Below are positions 1 to 10,962 of a DNA stretch of 64,000 nt, piece after piece (position 1 is the stretch's first letter; each line of letters opens with the position of its first letter). Source of the stretch: Sodiomyces alkalinus F11 (Eukaryota; Ascomycota; Sordariomycetes; Glomerellales; Plectosphaerellaceae); the NCBI RefSeq assembly GCF_003711515.1, contig NW_021167087.1, positions 1,670,799-1,734,798 of the forward strand, in the 5' to 3' direction. The notes beneath the pieces were generated by a model, which was not told the DNA's origin, did not search any database, and worked only from the letters and a program-made list of their open reading frames with translations. A program made the translations under genes and the position numbers.

Positions 1-48
1 TGGTGATACGAAGACCTATAAGATGGGCCCCTGTTTCGAGACTATATG

Positions 49-696
49 TAAACTGATATTGAACTCGGAGGCTGGGCTAAGGGTAGGTGTGGGGCGTGGC
101 TGAAAAAAAAGTTGAGCTGAGGGTAGGTACGGGCCTCTGCGCCTTTAATTAATTAGTCGAACTATTTCGGGATCGCGTTAAGTACCTTATTATAAGGAGT
201 ATTTTATTAAGGTTTATTATATTAGATATTATAAAGAGTGCTTTTCTATTATTACTAAGAGGACCTTTATATTATCATAAAGGTGTTTTTCTCCTACCTA
301 TTATAAGGGTGGTTACCTAAGATATCTAGTCACGTGACCTTAATAAGTTATAAACGTATAACGCATAACTGTATCGGCCCTGCATAGCCGTGGTCTAACA
401 ACTGGTCCTGTGGGGAATCGTCGGTGTGAAAACGGTAGACTCTTCGGGCTTAGGTATATTAAACGAACGGTGTTTATATAGGGAATCCGTTCTGCTTAAG
501 TACCATGGCCCGTCTTGCCTAGACTAGCCATTTTACCTAGCTCTTCAACCAACGCAACTTCCTTACGTAATAATGCTAGGTTGATCTTGTGTTTTCATAT
601 AAATAGCCCCATAGCACCCACCCCTTAGCTCAACTTTTCGCCCTTCTCGGACCCACACCTACCCTTAGCTTAGCCTCCGAGTTCAATATCAGTTTA
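49..696. mobile_element. MITE-like element with terminal inverted repeats
   Basis: Bases 49-94 match the reverse complement of 651-696 at 43 of 46 positions, and similarity resumes at about 105-123 against 622-640. Both outer ends carry a TA dinucleotide followed inward by AACTGATATTGAACTCGG, which fits a TA target duplication as made by Tc1/mariner/Fot1-type transposases. Two of the three differences in the first 46 bases are G/A transitions, and a further G/A difference lies in the inner block. The interior, especially 180-360, is very AT-rich. No transposase reading frame is present, so this would be a non-autonomous or decayed copy. Element class is inferred; the inverted repeat is directly visible. 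Confidence 0.7.
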
Positions 697-961
697 TCTG
701 TAACCACCCTGTTTCCCCTTTCCCAATTCACATCTCACTGCAATCCGATCACATCATATCCTATCTATTATACCAGCCTTTAGACGGCATAATACAAATC
801 TCATAATTACAAAACCCTTTTGTTGAGACCCAAAGTCTCTCTGCCATACGAGAAACAGCATCCCGAGATCGACCTGCACTATACTCTTCTCACCCTCCTT
901 TTTCTCCATCAAACACCACACTCCAACTTGTCCACACTTTAACTTCACACCCGAAGAAATC

Positions 962-1270
962 ATGTCCGTCTATAAATCTTCTCGGCCTATTTTGACCGCC
1001 CGTGCTCTTCGCACTCGCCCCATCGCCCAGCGGTTTTTCTCCAAGACCACCCCTCGACTCGCCCCGTCTTCTTCCAACAACACGAACCCGAGTTTCCCGG
1101 CCAGCCCCAAGGAAATATGGCGGAATGCATCCCCGCCTGTTCGGTTCGTTCTCGTTGCCGGCCTCGTCGTGGCTGCATGCGCCGAGGGAGCTATGTGGAG
1201 CCATTTCGCCCGCAGCTGGTGGAAAGGGGCTCCGGGGGAGGGCGAGACTCCGGGGGCGGGATCGAAGTAG
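962..1270 (+). CDS. Small predicted mitochondrial single-pass membrane protein
   Basis: A 102-residue single-exon protein of unknown function. The N-terminus (residues 1-35) is rich in Arg, Ser and Thr with almost no acidic residues and contains an RFFSKTTPR stretch, as in mitochondrial presequences. A SPKEIWRNASPPVRF segment leads into one hydrophobic helix at about residues 60-78 (VRFVLVAGLVVAACAEGAMW), followed by a short Trp- and Gly-rich tail. The layout suggests a small inner-membrane protein. I think it is a conserved ascomycete hypothetical, but this is from memory only. The first ATG was used; it lies 265 bp beyond the inverted-repeat element and converges on niiA. Confidence 0.6.
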   Translation: MSVYKSSRPILTARALRTRPIAQRFFSKTTPRLAPSSSNNTNPSFPASPKEIWRNASPPVRFVLVAGLVVAACAEGAMWSHFARSWWKGAPGEGETPGAGSK

Positions 1271-1609
1271 ACGGCGGATATAATAGGCCACCACGGTGGT
1301 TGACATGGCATATGGGCCTACTTTCGAAAGGGTCTCCTGGCTTTGCAGGAGTGCTGTTTGCAGAGACTCCTCGACATACCCTATGTTGGTTATTGCTTGG
1401 GACAGGACGATGAACTGTATAGATAACCTGCGTGAAGATGATATCGCTTTTCGCTGGTTTGCAAACCACCTCCCCCCCAACTGTTTATATGTATATATAA
1501 TACCAAACTCTCCATCCTGTCTCCCCCTTTCATGCGTCTCTCATCCTCCACGTCCCTCGCTGGTCGATACCCTCGCCGAGCAGACCCGCTACGACCAACA
1601 CCGTATACC
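1271..1609. other. Short convergent intergenic region
   Basis: Lies between the stop of the small mitochondrial protein (+) and the stop of niiA (-), so it should hold both 3' ends. There is an AT-rich patch at about 1483-1503. I see no gene or repeat. Confidence 0.5.
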
Positions 1610-4600
1610 TCACCAGTCAGGGGCACTCCCGCATCCTCCACCAGCCAAAACCGCAACGGGCTTCCTTACAACCCTGGGCCCCACAGGTTGGACGCCCGGC
1701 TTCCGCCCCCTCCGGCCCTTGAAGCCGACCTTCGCATCCAGCGCCGCAAAAGGGTGCTCCCCGCTCTCCCCCTTGCGCACCATCCACTTCGTCGTCCCCA
1801 GAGCAGCATCAAGCTCCTCGACGGGCGGCAACTGGACGTAGACCATCCCGTCGTCCCGCTCCTCCGCTTCGAAGGTCGCGATGCTCATCTCGGCGTCGTT
1901 GCGGCAGTCGCCCGACGTCATGTCAAAGTTGCGCTTGTGGAACGGACATGATATGTAGGGCGCTTTGCCCGCCGCCTCCCCATGGCTGCCGTTGGCCCCG
2001 CTGTCGCCTTTCGCGCCACTGACGTCACTAGTCGTCGTCCCGTTACATACCGTGGGCTTCGGGTCCTCGCCGACGAGCCCGTCCGAGAGCGCGAAAGCCC
2101 GCTTGTGAGGACACATCTGCTGCGTGGCGTAGTACCGCCCTCGGACCCTCCACACGGCCAGTTGCGTGTCCCCCCTCTTCACCGCCGCCGACACGCCGCT
2201 CGGCGCTTCGTCCGCGCCCGCAAAGTATGACGCCTCCAGCATGGGCTGCCACGTCAGCGAAGACCACCGATCCCTGAGCCCCTTGAAGTCTTCCTTGGCC
2301 GCTGCGTCCTTGGCCCAATATACCGGTCGCTGCTGGTCCCGATCCACCTCCACCTCGGTGACCTCGACCGCCTCGTCTGTGTTCGCGAATTGCCGGAACT
2401 GTGCTATCAGGTCGGGTGATTGGATGGCCTCGGCCCACTCGTCGAAGAAGGAGTCAACGAGCTCCTGCATCTGCGCTTCCAGGGACGCACAGATGCCCAG
2501 CTTGTCGTCCAGGATCACTTCCTGGAGGTATTTGAGCCCGCCCGGCAGGTTCTCGAGCCACCGCGCTGTACGCTGCAGCTTGTCCGCTGTCCGCATGTAG
2601 AGCACGAGGTAGCGGTCGAGAATGGGGATGACGTCGGCCGGGGGCACGTCCTTGGCGAGCAGTTCGCTGTGTTTCGGGTTTGCGCCGCCGTTGCCTGCCA
2701 CGAAAATGTTGAAGCCTTTCTCCGTCGCGATGAGGCCGAAACTGTGCAAATGCCATGTTAGAGATTCGTTCCGCTCTCCGAGAAAGGCTTCCAAAAAAAC
2801 GGGTATGGACTCACTCCTTGTTCTGCGCCTCGGCGCACTCACGGACGCACCCGCTGACGCCGCCCTTGATCTTATGTGGTGCGCGAATGCCCTTGTATCG
2901 CTCCTCCAAACGCACAGCCATGCCAACGCTGTCTCCGATACCGAACCTACACCATGTCGTCCCGACGCAGCTCTTGACGGTCCGGAGGGACTTGGCATAA
3001 GCATGACCGGATTCCATACCGGCCTCGACCAGCCTCCTCCAGATGTCTGGCAGATCCTGCTTCTTCGCGCCGAACATGTCGATTCGTTGCCCGCCCGTGA
3101 CCTTGGTGTAGAGCTTATACTTGGCCGCCACCTCACCGATGACGACGAGCTTTTCCGGAGTGATCTCGCCACCGGCCATACGAGGGACGACACTGTACGT
3201 CCCGTTCCGTTGGATGTTGCCCAAGAAGCGGTCATTCGTGTCCTGCAGTCCATGTGTCGTCTTGTCCATGACGTGCCTGTTCCACAGCGAGCTGAGAATG
3301 CTGCCGATAGCGGGCTTGCAAACCTCGCAGCCGGACGAGTTCCCGTCGTTGCCGACTTCACGCATCACTTGTTGGAAGGTCTGGAACCTCTTGACCATGA
3401 TGATGTTGTAAAGGTCGGCCCGTGAAAAGTGGAAGTGCGGGCAGAGATGGTTCTTGACCTCGTTGCCCATGGCGGCCATGGTTTTGTTGAAGATGGTCGT
3501 GACAAGGGGTAGGCAGCCGCCGCAGCCGGTGCCGGCCTTGGTGCAAGATTTGATGTCGCCAATGCTTTTGCAGCCGCCTTCTTTGACTGCCTGGATGACG
3601 TCGGCTTTGGTCACGTTGTGACATGAGCAGACTTGGGTATCATCGGAGAGGTCGTCGCCGTCGTCGCCGCCGTCTTTCTTGGCCCCCAAGATAAGTTGGC
3701 CCGGGGGCATATCCAGCTCCTTCATAGACTTGACCATGGGAACGAGCTTGATGTAGTCACTCGTGTCCCCAATCATCATCCCCCCTAGTAGATATTTCCC
3801 ATCTTCCGTAAAAATGTACTTTTTGTACACCTTCTGAAACGGATCTCTGTAGGTAAGAGCCTTGACAGGGATGGGAGCAGGCGATGAACCATTGACGCCA
3901 CCATCCACGCCGTTCGTGCCGTCGGTTGGGGTCTTGGCTTTCTTTGCGACGCGAGGCGGTAGGTACTGGGGCCCGTCGCGGTCTGCAAAAAAGTCGCCGA
4001 AGCTGGCGACGTCCACCCCGAGCAGCTTCAGCTTGGTGCTGAGGTCGGGACGCTTGAATATCCTCGGCTGGTGGAGCTTGGCTTGCGTGAGGTTGAAAGA
4101 CAGCACATCGGCCATCTCGACGCCCGGCGCGATGAGACCGAAAGTCTGACCCTGCCAGCTGGCGCACTCTCCAATCGCGTAGATATCAGGTTCGCTGGTG
4201 CCGAGGTCGTTTCCAACGATGATGCCTCCGCCGCGCTCCGCACACTCGATCCCCGCTGTCCGGGCCAGGTCATCTCGAGCTCGAATGCCAATAGCAAAGC
4301 ACACAGTTGAGCAGGATATCCGTTCACCATCCTCGAAGAGGAGGCCTTGTACGTGATTGTTCGGATCCACCTCGATCTTGGCCACCCGCTTGCTAAGGAG
4401 AACGTCGAGACCCAGTTGGCGAACCTGCTCGACGACCATGAAGCCGGCATCCTCGTCAAGTTGTCGGCTTAACACCCATGGATTCCTCTCGATGAGCTTC
4501 ACCTTGTCGTAGCATTCCAAGTCCATCATCGCCTTGGCGGCTTCCAGGCCCAGCAGGCCACCACCAACCACAGCAGTCGTAGTGCCTCTCCTCTGGTCGG

Positions 4601-5208
4601 CAAACTCGATAAGGCTGGTGAGGTCCTCGATGGTGCGATAGACGAAGACTCCCGTGGCGTCGTGACCTGGTGTTTGCCGGGGAAGGAGAGCATCGGAACC
4701 GGTGGCCAGCACCAGGACGTCGTAGGAAAAAACCTCTCCGGTTGAACAAGTCACCGTTTTCGCCCTGGAGTCAATTTCCGTTGCTCTTGTATTTACTAAA
4801 TATCCCAGAGCTCCTTCGGGGCCTGTGTGATACTGGGAGAGCATCAGCCATCAACTTCACAGGAAAAGAGGTGCTGTAGTGGCAAGGAGGAGAGACGCCA
4901 TACCCATTCTTTGGGATTCAAGTAAAGATTCTCGACTCTCCGGTGCTCAAAATATGTAGTCAATCCGACTCTGTTGTATGCCAAATGCGGCTCTTCTCCG
5001 ATGACCGTAATGTCGTATTCTCGACTTTGTGCGTCCAGCTTGAGCATTTTTTCTCTGCATCATTGTGTTGTTAATAAAATCAGAACGCCATGATATAGGG
5101 AGTCGTAGGATCCAGGAGAAGATAATACATAAAAGCACTGCCCACCATCCCCAGCCCGACCACCACGAGCTTCTTACGTCCGGACTTGTCGGCCATGTCG
5201 ACAGCCAT
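1610..5208 (-). CDS. niiA: Assimilatory nitrite reductase [NAD(P)H]
   Basis: Reduces nitrite to ammonium with six electrons from NAD(P)H through FAD, Fe-S clusters and siroheme; cytosolic nitrate assimilation. Exons read 5208-5129, 5054-4904, 4832-2815 and 2741-1610, giving 1126 aa, normal for the family. Splice joins restore conserved text: VGSAF-I-EKMLKLD, NPKEW-YHTG and [13 protein letters not shown]. Order: FAD/NAD(P)H-binding half (VVVGLGMVG near 15; [13 protein letters not shown] near 165), BFD-like [2Fe-2S] cysteines at about 478-516, siroheme/4Fe-4S cysteines near 699, 705, 739 and 743, and a C-terminal Rieske-type domain with C960, H962, C1015 and H1018. The start is the first in-frame ATG after an upstream stop. 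Oddities are a Gly/Thr/Asn-rich insert near 378-398 and a long loop between the Rieske pairs. The upstream region carries GATA and NirA sites. No nitrate reductase or transporter gene is adjacent. Confidence 0.96.
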
Positions 5209-5753
5209 CTTTGGCCAATTGTCAAGGAAGTTGAGTCTATCGGAGTGGTGAAAAGCGAAATCGGGTCAAGAATTCGTATGATAGAGAGACAATGGAAAGG
5301 AGGAAGAGGCAGCGAGAGAGGAAGAAGGGGAGGATTGATACAAGAATAGGGTCAGGGGGGGAAATCTTCCACGGTGGGCTATATTTCCTCGACCGAGAAG
5401 ACAATATATTCGTACAGATTAAGCATTGGTAGTGGGCCATCAAATCCGAGAGGGAGATTCAGAAGCTGAATTCCAGCATCTCCGGTCCAAAATCATGGAT
5501 AGAGGGGCGTCGCATCTTGCACCCAAGCACAGCCATTTGATGCCGCTCCTTGATTGGATGCCGAAATCCCTGATGGAGTCGTACATGTTGAAGCGGGTGG
5601 GAGTTGATTATCTCTATCTCCACGGGGTCTGGATCACGTTATGGAATAATGGCCAGAAATTATATCGTAGGAGCCGACAGTTGAGGGAATAGGATGGATG
5701 TGAGGATGAACAGTTGAGGATTGAGGACGAACGAGCAGTACCTTACGGATCGA

Positions 5754-5846
5754 GATAAGAAGATAAGAGGTGACTTAAGGGGACGGGGGCGAGGGGGGTA
5801 TGGGGCCCACTTGATAAGGGAGACGTGCATGCCAAAACACGATAAG
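5754..5846. promoter_or_regulatory. Cluster of four GATAAG sites (AreA/NIT2-type)
   Basis: GATAAG occurs at 5754-5759, 5762-5767, 5813-5818 and 5841-5846, about 550-640 bp upstream of the niiA ATG. GATA motifs are the known targets of the nitrogen-derepression factor AreA/NIT2, which requires clustered sites. The match to the motif is direct; use by AreA is inferred from the gene's identity. Confidence 0.65.
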
Positions 5847-5905
5847 GCTGCGTTGACCAATCAACGACGGCCCACCCCTTGCTAAACGGCGGGCAAAGTA
5901 GGACG

Positions 5906-5913
5906 CCGCGGAG
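5906..5913 (-). promoter_or_regulatory. NirA/NIT4-type nitrate-induction site
   Basis: The minus strand reads CTCCGCGG here, an exact fit to the published NirA consensus CTCCGHGG. It lies about 60 bp beyond the GATA cluster and 700 bp from the niiA start. NirA and AreA act together on nitrate assimilation genes in Aspergillus, so the pairing supports the niiA call. Confidence 0.55.
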
Positions 5914-6325
5914 AAAGCGACTTGGTAAACCGTTGCACCACATAAACATCCGAGGAGAAACCTTGATCAGCATTAGTATTACGTCGTAGTTTACGGAGTA
6001 CAGTAATCGTCCAACTTCATAAAGCTGCAGTCCTGAATGCGGTTATTCCGAGTCTTGTGCGGCAAGACGACAATGTCGCGCAGTTTGTAATGCTGGGAAG
6101 TCGATAACAAATCCTTTCTTCTCCTCCGTCTTCTTCGTCTCCCAGCCCTGACCCGAGTAGACACGGTGCCATCATTCAGGACCCCCTCGTCCTCGGGGTA
6201 TCGTGCAATAGTTCTAGTTTATTGTACATCACGCGTCATATCCCCAAACCATGAGGGACGGTGCCCTGTGTATGGTTGGTTGACCTTTTTTTTTTCACCC
6301 TTCATATCTTACACCTCAAACCCTC

Positions 6326-7288
6326 TCACGCTTTCTCTAGAGGTTCACCCCGTGCCTCTCCCTCGGAACTCTTCCTGAAGCCGAAGAAATAGTTGCCCAC
6401 CTTCTCGCTCCCGTTCACCTCCCTCCAACCCAGCCCAGGGACGTAGACCACCCCCATGATCCGCGCATTCGTCCAATCGCTCCCCGCAAACCAGCCCCTC
6501 AGCTCCCCGTCGTCGATGTACTTATTCCAGTCGTGCGTCCCGGGGGGCACGATGCGTAGGATGTCCTCCGCCACCAGATTTGTAGTAAACCAGCTCAGCC
6601 ACGTCCGCGCAATGGTGCTGCCGACCAGCCAGCCGCCCGGTCTCACGAACGCCGCGCACCTCCGCAGGAACTCGACCGGCTCGTCGACGTGCTCGACAAC
6701 CTCGAACACCGACACGACGTCGAACCGGTCCGCGTCCGATTCGGGCGGCGGCAGCGTCTCGACCGTCGCGGAGAGGTAGTTGAGCCGCGGCGGACGCAGG
6801 CTCGGGTCGCGCCGGGCGTGGGCGCGGGCGACGGAGAGGACCTCCGGCGACGGGTCGATGGCGGTCACGCTGGCGGTGGTGGGTAGACGCGCTGCGGATT
6901 CGGCGAATATGCCGCCGCCGCAGCCGATGTCGAGGTAGCGGAGGTTATGAGAAGGGTAGGACGACGCGGTCATGGGGTCCGGGACGGACGAGGACGAGCG
7001 GCACTCTCGGATGAAGTCGTGGCGTAGAGGGTTCATGAGGTGGAGGAGGCGGGACGGACCCTGTGGGTCCCACCAGGACGACGCGAGGCTGTTGAAGTGG
7101 GAGATCTCCTCAGGGTTGACGGAGGAGAAGGTCGACGAAGGGCGACGCGAGGGAGGCGCGGGTGAAAGCGGTAAGGCGCATGGCGACGGGGCTGTGAGCT
7201 GTCGAGGTGCGAGAATGGATCGGGATGACGATGCTCTGGACAGTTGACGCAGGAGAGCCGTAGTGGTTGATCTTGAATGGATGGCCAT
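6326..7288 (-). CDS. COQ3: Ubiquinone biosynthesis O-methyltransferase, mitochondrial
   Basis: SAM-dependent O-methyltransferase that performs both O-methylations in coenzyme Q synthesis, as part of the matrix-side CoQ complex. Single exon, 320 aa. Residues 1-50 form an Arg/Ser/Pro-rich, acid-poor mitochondrial presequence. The family opening NPEEISHFNSLASSWWDPQG follows at about 58-77, then SAM motif I (LDIGCGGGIFAE) near 120, the acidic VTAIDPS strand end, the post-motif DVVSVFEVVEHVDEP, and the C-terminal GTHDWNKYI and YFFGFRKS signatures of the UbiG/Coq3 family. Length is close to other fungal Coq3 proteins. It is transcribed away from RIB3, with 890 bp between the two starts. Confidence 0.93.
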   Translation of the reverse strand: MAIHSRSTTTALLRQLSRASSSRSILAPRQLTAPSPCALPLSPAPPSRRPSSTFSSVNPEEISHFNSLASSWWDPQGPSRLLHLMNPLRHDFIRECRSSSSVPDPMTASSYPSHNLRYLDIGCGGGIFAESAARLPTTASVTAIDPSPEVLSVARAHARRDPSLRPPRLNYLSATVETLPPPESDADRFDVVSVFEVVEHVDEPVEFLRRCAAFVRPGGWLVGSTIARTWLSWFTTNLVAEDILRIVPPGTHDWNKYIDDGELRGWFAGSDWTNARIMGVVYVPGLGWREVNGSEKVGNYFFGFRKSSEGEARGEPLEKA

Positions 7289-8178
7289 AACGGCGTGAGT
7301 GGCTAAGATATCAACGGGATCCCACCTAGATCTCCCAATTGGGGGTCGGCGTGGCCCGATAGAATACCAAGAGCGTTTGAAGCTTGGTGGAATTGAGATT
7401 TCTTTGCTCGAGCTCGCACTCCGATCGCTTGCTTACTCAGCTTCGACTGCACCCCGTACCGCCAGGACCCTGGGAGACGGGTGGGGAACCTAAGGTACCT
7501 GACTTTGTCAGACATTCCTCAGCTGACTTCCAGGTTATTAATCACGTCTGCTTACTTGTACCTTGGACGCCCTTCGACTTAAGGTACCTAAGGTAGGTAG
7601 CTCCGATCAGTAAGCATGGAGTTTCTCGTCATCATCGCAAGATGCTAACCAATTCAGTTCCGTCCATCGGATGGAAGCGTTCGGCGGTAGCCGTTGCCGG
7701 CATACTCGGCCTCTGGGGCACATGGAAAACATATCCATCCCTATTTCCTCGTGATCTTGTGCCATTTCCCGTCTTTCTGGCAAGATCGTCTCTTCTTTCG
7801 TTTCTCTCCTTTTTGTCTCTCCCCTTCTTGCCCCATCCTATTTTTTCCTTCTATTCTTCGTATCTGGCGCCTCCTCCCGAACATCTTCAAACAATTGCTC
7901 GCGTCCTCTTTGCGTTTAGTAGTAGTACTACTGGTCGTACCTTGGCGAATTGACCTCGTGGCAGTACCTGTACCTGGACGGTACCCCTCCTCCGCATTTG
8001 ATAAGACGAAAGCCCCGCGATCCGATAAGTTGGTCCAAAGTACCTCGAGGGGCCGACCGAGAAAGAAAAAAAACGTCCCACTCCCGCTTCTTCAACACAG
8101 TCATCATCTTGTCGCAACGTTTATACGGCGTCCACGACTTCCTCTTTTTTCCTCCTTATACCCCCCCCATCAGTCGCC
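7289..8178. promoter_or_regulatory. Divergent COQ3/RIB3 promoter region
   Basis: Shared upstream DNA of two divergently transcribed genes. It contains a short palindrome-rich AAGGTACCTAAGGTAGGTAG stretch at 7581-7600 and a long pyrimidine-rich run at about 7790-7870, usual for fungal promoters. The open frames here show no protein-like conservation that I recognise. Confidence 0.5.
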
Positions 8179-9003
8179 ATGCCGTCGGAGTCCTTAACTT
8201 TAGATCCGTCGGCCTTCGACTCTATTCCCGACGCCCTCAATGCCTTCCGTAAGCTCTTGCCACCCCCCCATCACCTGAATGCGCAACACTCTGCGACAAC
8301 GCAGATCAGGTTCCCGACTAGACCATAAACCTCCGACTAATGATAACGTGCACCCAAAGGCAACGGTGAATTCCTCGTCGTACTAGACGACCCTTCACGC
8401 GAAAATGAAGCCGACCTGATCATAGCCGCCGACTCCATCACAACCGACCAAATGGCCTTCATGATCCGCCACTCATCAGGCCTAATATGCGTCCCCCTCC
8501 CCGCCGCCCGAGCCGACGCCTTGGACCTACCCCTCATGGTCCCGGCCCACGCGACACAAGACCCCCGCGGCACCGCCTATACCCTCTCCGTCGACGCCGC
8601 CGATCCCTCCGTCACAACCGGCATCTCCGCCCACGACCGCGCCCTCGTCTGCCGCGTCCTGGCCGACCGAAACTCCACCCCCACCAGCCTCCGCAAGCCG
8701 GGCCACGTCCTACCCCTCCGTGCCCGCGCCGGCGGCGTGCGCGTTCGCCCGGGCCACACCGAGGCTGGCGTTGACCTCGCCCGCCTCGCCGGCCGAGGCG
8801 ACACCGCCGTCATATGCGAGCTCGTGGACGACGGCGAGGAAGTCCCCGGCCGTGCCGAACGCACGGGCTCCGGCATGCTGCGCGGCGAACAGTGCATCGC
8901 TTTCGCCCGCCGCTATGGCCTCAAGGTGTGCACTATTGCTGACCTCGTCGCCTATATCGAGAAGACGGAGGGGAAGCTGGACGTCAACGGGTCGGCTTCG
9001 TAG
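8179..9003 (+). CDS. RIB3: 3,4-dihydroxy-2-butanone 4-phosphate synthase
   Basis: Converts ribulose 5-phosphate to 3,4-dihydroxy-2-butanone 4-phosphate plus formate, supplying the four-carbon unit of lumazine in riboflavin synthesis; cytosolic and Mg2+-dependent. Exons 8179-8248 and 8360-9003 give 237 aa. The 111-bp intron splits an Arg codon and the join restores NAF-R-NGEFLVVLDDPSRENE, the hallmark N-terminal segment with the acidic metal and substrate residues. The conserved RPGHTEAGVDLARLAG block and the C-terminal domain with MLRGEQCIAFARRYGLK are present. No GTP cyclohydrolase II is fused, as expected for fungi. A second riboflavin-pathway gene, riboflavin kinase, is 46 kb downstream. 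Confidence 0.95.
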
Positions 9004-9427
9004 TATGGTCTCCCCCCCCCCCCCTTCTTCCCCCGAAGACGTCTCGGCTAGGGGACAGATGGCAGATGGGGCCCCCAGAGGTCTGGGCTTTATCCAGAAG
9101 CTGAAGGCATGATGAGCAAGAGAGGAGGAATGGGTCTAAGTCACGAATCGCCATTCCAAAGTACAGCGTCATAGATGCTGCACTCGCTGCATTCATTGGG
9201 TTCATTCAGGTGGGCATGGCAACGAAAATTTTCGGAATTGTCTGGTTTATCATACACAAAAATTCAACCACATGCATATACATGTATGTTTTTCTTTTCC
9301 CGGTTTATTTCAGGCGGCGTATCACAGTTGGAGTGTGGTGGGTGCGACTCAGGTCAATAGAACACGCATTGCATTCAGTTGCATTTTCGATAAAATCATT
9401 CTACCTCAAGTCTCGTGCCCCGTCTTC
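9004..9427. other. Convergent intergenic region
   Basis: Holds the 3' ends of RIB3 and of the flavin oxidase gene. A C-run starts at about 9011 and the rest is moderately AT-rich. I see no gene. Confidence 0.5.
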
Positions 9428-10962
9428 CTACATGTACACAGGCAAATCAAACTCGGTATCATACGTTGGGTTGGCCCGAAGATGGTCATCATCCACATCC
9501 CAACCCCACCTCCTGACAAACTCAACGTCGAGCGTGTCCTCCATCATCTTGACGATGTATTTGCCAATTACCGGCAGGAACTTCCACCCGTGGAACGAGC
9601 CGCCCGTCGCGATGTACAGATTGGCGCTTTGGGCATGCTGGGTGATGAGGAAATCGTGTGTCGGGGTGACCGCGTCCCTAAATCACCGCATATGTCCCAG
9701 TTGGTTAGTTCGAACCCCAACAGACAGATAGCCCAAACCGACTCGTCGCCTCTTTTATCCCACATGTCTCGCACTGCGTGAGGCGAAATGGGCGATGGGA
9801 AGGGGTTCTGTCTCACCAGCACATTCGGTAGCTCTCAATCTCCACGCCATCCATTTCCTTTCCGTATAGTCCCTTCATCGTGCTCAAAGCTCGAGTCTTG
9901 AACTTGTCCGAAAATGCCTCCTCCTGCCATGTGCCGTACATGGCTTCGTCCGGCGTGATCGACATCTTCTGGTGAGAAGCCTCGTGATGTTGCATATTGG
10001 TGAATCCCATGTCGCAGTTGAACTTGATCACACCATCGGGGGTCATGGACATGCTTTCCCCTGTGTCCAGTAATGGCCGTTAGGTATATCCATCCCATCA
10101 TAGAGGCAAGGGCCGCAAGAAGAACCGAGAACCGCGGAGAGTGTTCGGACCCACCTTTCACTCCCTCTACGACGTTCTTGCAGACGGGAATATCTCTAAA
10201 CCTCTCCTTCTGCGCACCCTTAAGGGTCCCAGCGAAGCTCATGGCCCCCGTGGCCACCACCCTGTGGCCGAGATGGAACTCGGGCCGGCCCGGTTGGCTC
10301 GCAGCCAGTAGCTCCGCGGTTCGTGCTCCCGCGCAAAGCAACACGACGTCCGCAGCGAGTCTGTCGCCCGAATCAAGCAGCACGCCGGCACATTTCCCCT
10401 CGGGGTCGAATTCGAGCTTGCCAACGACCCCCTTGCGGTATCGCGCCCCCTCGCCTCTCGCGGCCTGGAGCACGGCTTTGAGCGCATGGTCCGCCTCCGC
10501 CCAGCCGCTTCCGGGGTTGAACATGATCCTCTCCAGGTCCCCAAAGTGGGCGTCGGCGAACACCCCGTTCCAACGCCTCCGCACTTCCTCGACCGACAGC
10601 CAGACCGCGGACGTTTCGGCCCCGAGCGCCTGGTACGACCGGAGGCTGCCCTCCCCGTATCCGGTAGGATCTGCGCGCAGCATGCCGACTTGGTGGAAGA
10701 AAGGGCTGTACAATTCATCGCTGCGCCACATGGGCATGGCCTCCAGCATCAGGCGCATGTACAGCGGATCGGTGTACTCGTCGCGAACAATTTTGTTGAT
10801 GTCGTGCGAGGCGGCGCATGGGTTGGCAGAATCGGTTCTGTCGATGAGCGTCACCGTCTTGTCCTTGTGGTGTCTGGCGAGATAAAGAGCGGTGGCGGCA
10901 CCGAAGTTCCCCGCGCCCACAATCAGGACGGTCTTCGCGCTGTTGAAGTTGCTCATGGTCAT
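9428..10962 (-). CDS. Fructosyl-amine oxidase-like FAD-dependent oxidoreductase
   Basis: Predicted to oxidise a secondary amine, probably a fructosyl amino acid (Amadori product), to glucosone, free amino acid and H2O2. Exons 10962-10155, 10060-9817 and 9677-9428 give 433 aa, near the 437-440 of known fungal enzymes. An FAD-binding Rossmann motif (VLIVGAGNFGAATALYLARH) lies at residues 12-31. The joins restore GVKG-ESMSMTPDG and YRMC-WDAVTPTHDFLI. In this family the Cys before Trp-Asp is the site of covalent flavin attachment. The C-terminal block NLYIATGGSFHGWKFLPVIG is strongly conserved in the DAO/MSOX group. The predicted C-terminus, LPVYM, lacks a peroxisomal PTS1, unlike several family members. 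Sarcosine or saccharopine-type oxidases are the alternative call. Confidence 0.85.

Larger units (their letters stand above)
5209..6325 (-). promoter_or_regulatory. niiA promoter region
   Basis: Intergenic DNA between the niiA start (read leftward) and the COQ3 stop. It contains a cluster of GATA elements, two further reverse-oriented ones (TTATCT at 5608-5613, CTATCT at 5614-5619) and one NirA-like octamer, listed separately. A short TACGGAGTA motif ends at 6000. No coding region is convincing here; the COQ3 3' end lies at the far right. Confidence 0.6.
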
